DNA of 10,150 nucleotides from JBJXFK01 sp046155505 (GTDB lineage: Bacteria; Planctomycetota; Phycisphaerae; UBA1845; Fen-1342), in the NCBI GenBank assembly GCA_046155505.1, contig JBJXFK010000057.1:1-10150 (forward strand), read 5' to 3'. The position numbers and the translations under genes were made by a program. Positions within the stretch are counted from its first letter, which is position 1, and every line of letters begins with the position of its first letter. Shown piece by piece: positions 5,123-10,150 of this stretch. The notes under the pieces were generated by a model that was not told the DNA's origin, searched no databases, and saw nothing but the letters and a program-made list of their open reading frames with translations.

Positions 5123-6816
5123 GGCTGCGCCTCGGCGTGCGGCTGGGGGTCGTGCGATTGCGAGCGGTCGAACCGCTGCTTTGCATCGCGCCGCACATAG
5201 ACAATCACGCGCGTGTCGGGGCGAATGCCGTAGCGGTAGGCGGCGTATTGTTCACCGAGTTGCGAGTCGAGCCGCGGCGCGAGCGATTCGTCGGCGATGA
5301 CGATCGGTGCGTCGATGTTCGTTTGCGGCTGCTCCCAATAGCCGACGCGTTCGAGCCGCCGCAGGTACCACGGCAGCGGCCAGGCGTCGTGCATATAGAC
5401 GTGGACGAGCGTGCGTCGTCCATCAGCTTGCGCCGCCGCGACGCGCTCGACGAATGTGCCAAGCTCGACCACGCTTCGAATCGGATGGGCATAGACATAC
5501 GGGTTGCGGTTGTCCGATGCGAATCGCGTGCTACCGGTCGCCGCTTGCGACGCCAGTTGCCCGATCGCGAGCGCGAAGCACGCGGCGACGGCGATGAAGC
5601 GCACGCTCGCGACCTGCGACCCGGCCAGCCAGGCGATGCCGACACCGCCGAGCAGTGTCATGCCATGCAAAAACCCGAGCGCGCACCAGGGCGTTTTGTA
5701 GGGGATCAGGCAGTATGCCAGCGTGAGCAACAGCGTGTAGGCGGCGACAAATTGCACGAAACGCGGATCGCCATCGTTGCGCTGCGGCGATGTGCGGGGC
5801 GTGGCGGCGACGACAAAGCCGAGCAGAGCAGCGACGAGAATCACCGCCTCGCTCCACACCGGCCCGGCGGCGAAGTGCGTGTACGCGATGCGTTGCAGAT
5901 AGAACCACCACGGGTGGTTGTGAATTCCGTCCCCGTCGGCTCGGCCGAGGTAAGTGGCGTATGTGAGGACAGAGTCGAGCACGCCGCGCCAGTGGGTGAA
6001 AAATGCGGAAAACATGCAGATCGAAACAACTCCGGCTGCTTGAAACACAACGCCGGCACCGATTCGGATTGCAGCGTGCCGTCGCATCCCCAGCAGCGTA
6101 GACAGGATTTCGTCGCTCTCGGTGCTCAAGGTGTCGGCGTTAGGCGCTCCGGCGGGAATCGGCACCTCGCGCTGCCATCCCCGTAGGACTTGGGAGTTCA
6201 GTACGCAAGCAGCCACAGCGCATCCTGCGGCAATGATGATCGTCTCTTTCGTTGCGTGCGCAAGTCCGACCGATGCGCCCGCCGCGATCGCCCAACCCAA
6301 CCGCTCGCTCCGCAAAAACCGCCACCAGCACGCGATCGCTGCGAAGGTGAAGAAGACGAGCAGCGTCTCTTGGATGTAATAGCGGCCATAGAACACAAAC
6401 GCGTGCGACGTCGCGATGAGCGCTGCCGCCCACATCGTCGCGCCTCGCCCCAGCCCGTCGGCGACGAGCGGCAACAGCAAAATCAGCCCAACGCCGAAGA
6501 TTGCGGGAACGATGCGGAGGGTGCGTTCGTCGATATCGGCGATCGATCGCACGCCGGTCGCCCAGCAGATCGGCAGCGTGAAATAGTAAAGCGTAGGGCC
6601 GTGATACTCGTGCGGGTCGTAGACATAGCGCCCCGTTCGCAGCAGTTCGTCGAGCTTGATCGCGTGAACCGCTTCGTCGCCTTGCATCGGGCGCACGTCG
6701 AGCGCGGGGAAACGCAGCCACGCGGCGAAGGCGGTGATCATCAGCAGCGCGAGAAGCCACCTCCGCGAGGGGCCATCGCGCGGCGAGTCGCCGATTGCGC
6801 GGTGCGGGGCGTTCAT
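5119..6816 (-). CDS. Agl23-like (TIGR03663) polytopic GT-C glycosyltransferase
   Basis: This 565-residue membrane protein has many hydrophobic segments, the first at about residues 20-37 and others near 103-120, 126-142, 150-165 and 174-200. The first extracytoplasmic loop carries RPMQGDEAVHA (42-52), the acidic D-E pair typical of GT-C enzymes that use polyprenyl-linked sugar donors. Nearby are YHGPTLYYFTLP (71-82), FYGRYYIQET (142-151) and AHATKET (186-192), which match my memory of the TIGR03663 family, named Agl23 (flippase-associated) in haloarchaea and also found in bacteria. The C-terminal part is soluble. The likely role is transfer or handling of a lipid-linked sugar at the membrane; donor and acceptor are unknown. 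The start overlaps the rimO stop by four bases. The link with rimO and apbE is positional and gives no obvious shared pathway. Confidence 0.82.
   Translation of the reverse strand: MNAPHRAIGDSPRDGPSRRWLLALLMITAFAAWLRFPALDVRPMQGDEAVHAIKLDELLRTGRYVYDPHEYHGPTLYYFTLPICWATGVRSIADIDERTLRIVPAIFGVGLILLLPLVADGLGRGATMWAAALIATSHAFVFYGRYYIQETLLVFFTFAAIACWWRFLRSERLGWAIAAGASVGLAHATKETIIIAAGCAVAACVLNSQVLRGWQREVPIPAGAPNADTLSTESDEILSTLLGMRRHAAIRIGAGVVFQAAGVVSICMFSAFFTHWRGVLDSVLTYATYLGRADGDGIHNHPWWFYLQRIAYTHFAAGPVWSEAVILVAALLGFVVAATPRTSPQRNDGDPRFVQFVAAYTLLLTLAYCLIPYKTPWCALGFLHGMTLLGGVGIAWLAGSQVASVRFIAVAACFALAIGQLASQAATGSTRFASDNRNPYVYAHPIRSVVELGTFVERVAAAQADGRRTLVHVYMHDAWPLPWYLRRLERVGYWEQPQTNIDAPIVIADESLAPRLDSQLGEQYAAYRYGIRPDTRVIVYVRRDAKQRFDRSQSHDPQPHAEAQP
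6813..6816 (-). promoter_or_regulatory. ATGA stop/start overlap between rimO and the glycosyltransferase gene
   Basis: The rimO TGA (6815-6813) overlaps the ATG (6816-6814) of the downstream gene. This fixes that start and suggests translational coupling within the three-gene operon. Confidence 0.75.
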
Positions 6817-8234
6817 GTGCTTAGCCGGGCGAGCAAGTCATAGTCTGAAGCGCCGCTGCACGTCACCGTCACGAATTCGCCGGGCTGCGCGTCGGTCGGG
6901 CGGACGATCGTGGTTGCGTCCACCTCCGGTGCCTGCCCGCTATGTCGCGCGATCGCCGTGCGACCGTCGGCATGCGAGTCGATGAGCACCTCGAAAGTCT
7001 TGCCCTTCCAGGCGCGGGCGCGTTTGAACGCGATCTCCTGCTGTGCGAGCATGAAACGCTCGTGCCGTTCCTGCTTCCACTCGGGCGAGAGTTGTTCCTT
7101 CATCCGCCCCGACGGCGTCTCGGCCTCTAGCGAATACTTGAACGCCCCGGCGGCATCGAAGCCCTGATCGCCGATGAACGACAGCAACTCGCTGAAGTCC
7201 TGCTCGGTCTCGCCGGGAAAGCCGACGATAAACGTCGTGCGAATCGCGACGCCGGGGATGCGCGTGCGGAGCTTGTCGAGCAGCGATTCGGTCTGCGCAC
7301 GCGTGACGCGGCGGTGCATGGCCCGCAACATGCGATCGGTCGCGTGTTGCAGCGGAATGTCGATGTACTTGACCACGCGCGACGATTCGGCGATCGCGTC
7401 AATCATCGCATCGGTCATGATCGACGGATAGACGTACATCAATCGAATCCAGCGCGCGGCGGAATCGACCTCGACATCAAGCGTGCGCAGCAGCGCCGAA
7501 AGATCGCTGCCGTCGCCGAGGTCCGCGCCGTAGCTGGTCGTGTCCTGTCCGATGAGGATCAGCTCTTTCGCGCCGTCGGCGACCAACTCGTTACATTCGC
7601 GAACCAGCTCGGCGCGCGTTTTGCTGTGCATCGGCCCGCGGATCGACGGGATGGTGCAAAACGTACACTTCTGGTTGCAGCCCTCGCTCACACGCACATA
7701 CGCGTAATGCTGCGGCGTCAGTCGCAAACGCCCCTGATCGTTCCAGCGGTTCGGCGCATCAAGCGTGACGGCGTGGTATTCGCCCAAGTGCATCGACACG
7801 CCGGCGTCGCGCTGATTTCGCCAGACGGCGGTTACGACATCGTCGCGATTGTTGACGCCGACGAGGGCGTCGATTTCGGGTACCCAGTCGGTCAGTTTCG
7901 AGCCGTCGCGCTGCACGAGGCAGCCGGCGACGACGATGCGCTTGAGCTTGCCGGCTCGCTTGCGCTCGGCGAGTTCGCGCAGGATTTCGAGCGCCTCGGT
8001 GCGGGACGATTCGAGAAAGCCGCAGGTGTTGACGACGATCGTGTCGGCGACGGACTCATCGCCGCTGATGACGGCCCCACTTTGGGCCAGTTGGCCGAGC
8101 ATTTTCTCGGAGTCGACCAGATTTTTCGCACAGCCGAGCGAGACGAAGGAAACGATGGGCGCGCTACCGCCCGTGGCCACGGATTTGGGCGCGGCGGACA
8201 GTTGACCCGAAATTGGCAGTGATAGCCCGGCCAT
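6813..8234 (-). CDS. rimO: ribosomal protein S12 methylthiotransferase RimO
   Basis: This 473-residue radical-SAM methylthiotransferase adds a methylthio group to an aspartate of ribosomal protein S12 (Asp88 in E. coli) using two iron-sulfur clusters. The N-terminal domain has VSLGCAKNLVDSE (31-43) with cluster cysteines at about 35, 71 (VNTCGF) and 105 (VAGCLVQR). The radical-SAM triad is CNQKCTFC (186, 190, 193), followed by IPSIRGPMHSK. A C-terminal TRAM domain runs from about residue 408 to the end. LGCAKNLVDSE favours RimO over MiaB. The ATG at 8234 gives about 27 residues before the conserved start; a GTG at residue 19 is an alternative. GAAAGAG lies about 11 bases upstream of the ATG. 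It is the first gene of an operon with the Agl23-like gene and apbE, and divergent from lysS. Confidence 0.95.
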   Translation of the reverse strand: MAGLSLPISGQLSAAPKSVATGGSAPIVSFVSLGCAKNLVDSEKMLGQLAQSGAVISGDESVADTIVVNTCGFLESSRTEALEILRELAERKRAGKLKRIVVAGCLVQRDGSKLTDWVPEIDALVGVNNRDDVVTAVWRNQRDAGVSMHLGEYHAVTLDAPNRWNDQGRLRLTPQHYAYVRVSEGCNQKCTFCTIPSIRGPMHSKTRAELVRECNELVADGAKELILIGQDTTSYGADLGDGSDLSALLRTLDVEVDSAARWIRLMYVYPSIMTDAMIDAIAESSRVVKYIDIPLQHATDRMLRAMHRRVTRAQTESLLDKLRTRIPGVAIRTTFIVGFPGETEQDFSELLSFIGDQGFDAAGAFKYSLEAETPSGRMKEQLSPEWKQERHERFMLAQQEIAFKRARAWKGKTFEVLIDSHADGRTAIARHSGQAPEVDATTIVRPTDAQPGEFVTVTCSGASDYDLLARLST

Positions 8235-8283
8235 GCAACACGATCTCTTTCGCTGGAATAGCCCAAGCGTCTGCGAAACCGAG

Positions 8284-8347
8284 GGGGAGCATCGGCCTCC
8301 GGCCGATGCGAATTTGATTGCGCACCGGCCGGAGGCCGATGCTCCCC
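8284..8347. repeat. strong palindrome between rimO and lysS
   Basis: The arms 8284-8305 and 8326-8347 are perfect 22-base inverted repeats (GGGGAGCATCGGCC...). An inner four-base stem pairs 8307-8310 with 8321-8324 across one mismatch, leaving a ten-base loop. Each arm also contains a smaller palindrome (CGGCCTCCGGCCG at 8293-8305). There is no T-tract on either side. Because rimO and lysS point away from each other here, it cannot end either transcript and sits among their promoters or 5' leaders. It is most likely a mobile REP/BIME-like repeat. In the rest of the 250-base divergent region (8235-8484) I see no promoter I can support, and no convincing Shine-Dalgarno before lysS. Confidence 0.85.
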
Positions 8348-8484
8348 GAACGGCAATAACACCGCTCGAAACTTGATTCTCTCAATTTCGACAGCACCAC
8401 ATTGTAGGTCGGCGACGGGCCGCTGCGTAGGCGGCTTTGGTCGTTCTCGCGAGTTTTGCCCGCTGCATTTAGACTCTCCCGCCT

Positions 8485-10131
8485 ATGAGCGACCAAATAC
8501 AAGACCGACAGATCAAGTTGGAAAAGGTGCGAGCCCTGGGCGTCGATGGCTACGGCTCGCGCTTTACAAATATCACCAAGAACGCGGAGATTCGGGCCAA
8601 AGCTGAGGCGATGAACCTGGCTTCGGGCACGACGAGCGATCAGCCGGAGGGGCGATTTCGCGCGGCGGGGCGTGTGCATCTGTTCCGCGACACGGGCAAG
8701 CTGATCTTCATGACGGTCCGCGATTGGACCGGCGATTTGCAGTGGGCGGTGTCGAAGAAGGCGATCGAGGAAGGCACGGAGGCACGGAGGCACGTAGGCA
8801 CGAAGGGGGAAGATGCGTTTCCCGGCGGGGACGTTGCGTGGCAACTGGCCAAGATGCTTGACCTCGGCGATATCGTTGGAGCTGAGGGGCAGATTGGGCG
8901 GACCAAGACCGGCGAGCTGACGCTGTGGGTTTCGCACTTTCGGCTACTGAGCAAGGCGCTGCGCCCGCCGCCGGAGAAGTGGCACGGGCTGACCGATGTT
9001 GAGGCGCGGTATCGGTCGCGCTACGTCGATTTGTTCGCCAACCCGGAGTCGCAGCGGAATTTCATCTTGCGGGCGCGGATTATCGATTACATCCGCGGCG
9101 TGCTGCGCGAGCGCAGTTTCATCGAGGTCGAGACGCCGGTGCTCCAGCCGATCTATGGCGGGGCGGCGGCGCGGCCATTCAATACGCACCACAACACGCT
9201 GGATATGAATCTGTTCCTGCGGATTTCGCCCGAGTTGTATCTGAAGCGCTGCCTGGTCGGCGGACTGGAGCGCGTGTACGAGTTCTCGCGCTGCTTCCGC
9301 AACGAAGGCATCAGTCCGCGGCACAATCCTGAATTCACGATGCTCGAGCTGTATCAGGCGTACGGCGACTATCACGACATGATGGACATTAGTGAGGCGA
9401 TTATTGCGGGTGCGGCGCGGGATGTGATTGGGTCGTATCAGATAGGTACGAAGGCACGGAGGCACGAAGGCACGAAGGAAATGCCGATCGCCGACGCCCC
9501 TGCGGACGCCGCTGGCGTCGCCGCCGACTCCGTGCCTACGTGCCTTCGTGCCTCCGTGCCTGAACTCATCGACTTCACCCCGCCCTGGCCGCGGCGGCGG
9601 TATGCCGATTTGTTCAATGAACACGTCGGCATCGCGATCGACGACAGTGCGGCGTGTCGCGAGCGGGCGGGCGAGCTATTTCGTAAGAAGCAGATCACGC
9701 TCGACCCGGCCAAGGCGGATGACGCGGTGGTGGTGAGTGCGTTGTTCGAGCACTACGTCGAGGACAAGCTCATCAACCCGACGTTCGTGATCGACTATCC
9801 CGCGCCGCTCTGTCCGCTCACCAAGCGCAGCCCGAGCGACCCCAATTTTGCGCTGCGCTTCGAGATTTTCGTCAACGGGATGGAGATGGGCAACGCGTAC
9901 AGCGAGCTAAATGACCCAAAGGTCCAGCACGACACATTCAGCGCCCAACTTCGCGGCGAAGGCGATGAGACGATGGCGGTGATGGACGAGGACTATGTCC
10001 AGGCGCTCGAATACGCGATGCCGCCGGCGGGGGGGCTGGGTATCGGGATTGATCGGTTGTGCATGTTGCTCATGGGGTGTGAGAGCATTCGCGAGGTGCT
10101 GCTGTTTCCGCTTCAACGCCCGGAGCGATAA
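8485..10131 (+). CDS. lysS: lysyl-tRNA synthetase, class II, with two repeat-encoded insertions
   Basis: This 548-residue enzyme charges tRNA-Lys with lysine using ATP. The N-terminal anticodon-binding OB fold contains GRFRAAGRVHLFRDTGKLIF (56-75). The linker LDLGDIVGAEGQIGRTKTGE and PEKWHGLTDVEARYRSRYVD (163-182) are family hallmarks. Class II motif 1 is in FIEVETPVLQPIYGGAAARPF (212-232), motif 2 is FRNEG...RHNPEFTMLE (271-288), and motif 3 is GLGIGIDRLCMLLMG (517-531). All catalytic motifs are intact. It is longer than E. coli LysS (505 residues) because of two in-frame inserts of an 8-nt-period repeat: about residues 96-108 (EEGTEARRHVGTKG) and 321-359 (GTKARRHEGTK ... VPTCLRASVP). Both fall in variable loops rather than motifs, so the gene is probably functional. 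The ATG at 8485 has no evident Shine-Dalgarno. Confidence 0.95.
   Translation: MSDQIQDRQIKLEKVRALGVDGYGSRFTNITKNAEIRAKAEAMNLASGTTSDQPEGRFRAAGRVHLFRDTGKLIFMTVRDWTGDLQWAVSKKAIEEGTEARRHVGTKGEDAFPGGDVAWQLAKMLDLGDIVGAEGQIGRTKTGELTLWVSHFRLLSKALRPPPEKWHGLTDVEARYRSRYVDLFANPESQRNFILRARIIDYIRGVLRERSFIEVETPVLQPIYGGAAARPFNTHHNTLDMNLFLRISPELYLKRCLVGGLERVYEFSRCFRNEGISPRHNPEFTMLELYQAYGDYHDMMDISEAIIAGAARDVIGSYQIGTKARRHEGTKEMPIADAPADAAGVAADSVPTCLRASVPELIDFTPPWPRRRYADLFNEHVGIAIDDSAACRERAGELFRKKQITLDPAKADDAVVVSALFEHYVEDKLINPTFVIDYPAPLCPLTKRSPSDPNFALRFEIFVNGMEMGNAYSELNDPKVQHDTFSAQLRGEGDETMAVMDEDYVQALEYAMPPAGGLGIGIDRLCMLLMGCESIREVLLFPLQRPER
8771..8806 (+). repeat. 8-nt-period repeat (aggcacgr) inside lysS, insert 1
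   Basis: Four and a half tandem copies of an eight-base unit aggcacg(g/t/a) lie within the OB-fold coding region. They encode GTEARRHVGTKG. The insert is in frame and lies between OB-fold strands, before LDLGDIVG, where family members vary. It has only one repeat arm; no inverted partner is visible nearby. Confidence 0.8.
9445..9561 (+). repeat. inverted-repeat element inserted in frame in lysS, insert 2
   Basis: The left arm (9452-9478) and right arm (9535-9561) are inverted repeats of the same eight-base-period word, pairing at 26 of 27 positions. The 56-base spacer carries its own small hairpin, GACGCC-GCT-GGCGTC (9505-9519). The unit is about 117 bases (39 codons) and encodes KARRHEGTK on one arm and SVPTCLRASVP on the other. 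It sits where LysRS proteins normally have a short turn between the strand after motif 2 (here DVIGSYQI) and the strand IDFTPPW. The frame resumes precisely, giving ELIDFTPPWPRR. Confidence 0.85.
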
Positions 10132-10150
10132 CTGCGCGGACGAGCCGCGA

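Noticed and set aside
5104..6186. A 360-residue plus-strand frame opposite the glycosyltransferase gene
   Set aside because: It is arginine-rich with no family character and lies wholly opposite well-supported genes; long shadow frames are expected in GC-rich DNA.
7314..8222. A 302-residue plus-strand frame opposite rimO
   Set aside because: It is antisense to the intact radical-SAM and N-terminal domains of rimO and has no recognisable motif.
8284..8347. Rho-independent terminator
   Set aside because: There is no T-tract on either strand, and both neighbouring genes start here and point away from it.
8436..8475. A sigma-70-type promoter for lysS (TTGGTC with TTTAGA)
   Set aside because: The spacing between the candidate boxes is about 24 bases, too long, and the boxes are weak.
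8771..9561. CRISPR-like array
   Set aside because: The repeated unit is only eight bases, tandem and without unique spacers, and it is translated inside lysS.

Overview
The window looks like chromosomal DNA from a GC-rich planctomycete-type bacterium (Planctomycetes/Phycisphaerae lineage, inferred). The clues are the gene content and the dense intergenic repeat families: an Agl23-like glycosyltransferase, a dual-OB-like protein, a UVR-motif protein, 8-nt-period repeats that read GT(E/K)ARRHxGTK in protein, and 'tagcgagtagcgag' words. I recall such repeats from that group but could not check this by search.

Layout. 1-725 (minus) is the 5' part of a UVR-motif protein, divergent from rsmD (861-1436, plus), a 16S rRNA methyltransferase. 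1437-1784 is a repeat-filled gap between converging genes. A minus-strand block follows: a dual-OB-like protein (1785-2492), a PilZ protein (2552-2941) and a TetR-family regulator (3233-3817). Repeat DNA separates the TetR gene from both its neighbours. 3833-4182 is a second large repeat. Next comes a tightly coupled minus-strand operon read rimO (8234-6813), Agl23-like glycosyltransferase (6816-5119), apbE (5122-4178), with ATGA overlaps at both junctions. A 250-base divergent region carrying a strong palindrome separates it from lysS (8485-10131, plus).

How the genes work together. Most are housekeeping: rRNA modification (rsmD), ribosomal protein S12 modification (rimO), lysyl-tRNA charging (lysS) and flavin attachment (apbE). 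The PilZ protein, TetR regulator and dual-OB-like protein form an accessory block bounded by two inverted copies of the same roughly 300-350 base composite repeat.

The most interesting material is the repeat biology. (1) Two in-frame insertions of an 8-nt-period repeat lie inside lysS; the second is a full inverted repeat adding about 39 residues. (2) A composite palindromic element occurs in two inverted copies, with a third partial copy between them. (3) A short hairpin module varies between copies while its loop always fits GNRA. (4) A separate palindrome with 22-bp perfect arms sits between the divergent rimO and lysS starts. I saw no tRNA, rRNA, CRISPR array, transposase or phage gene.
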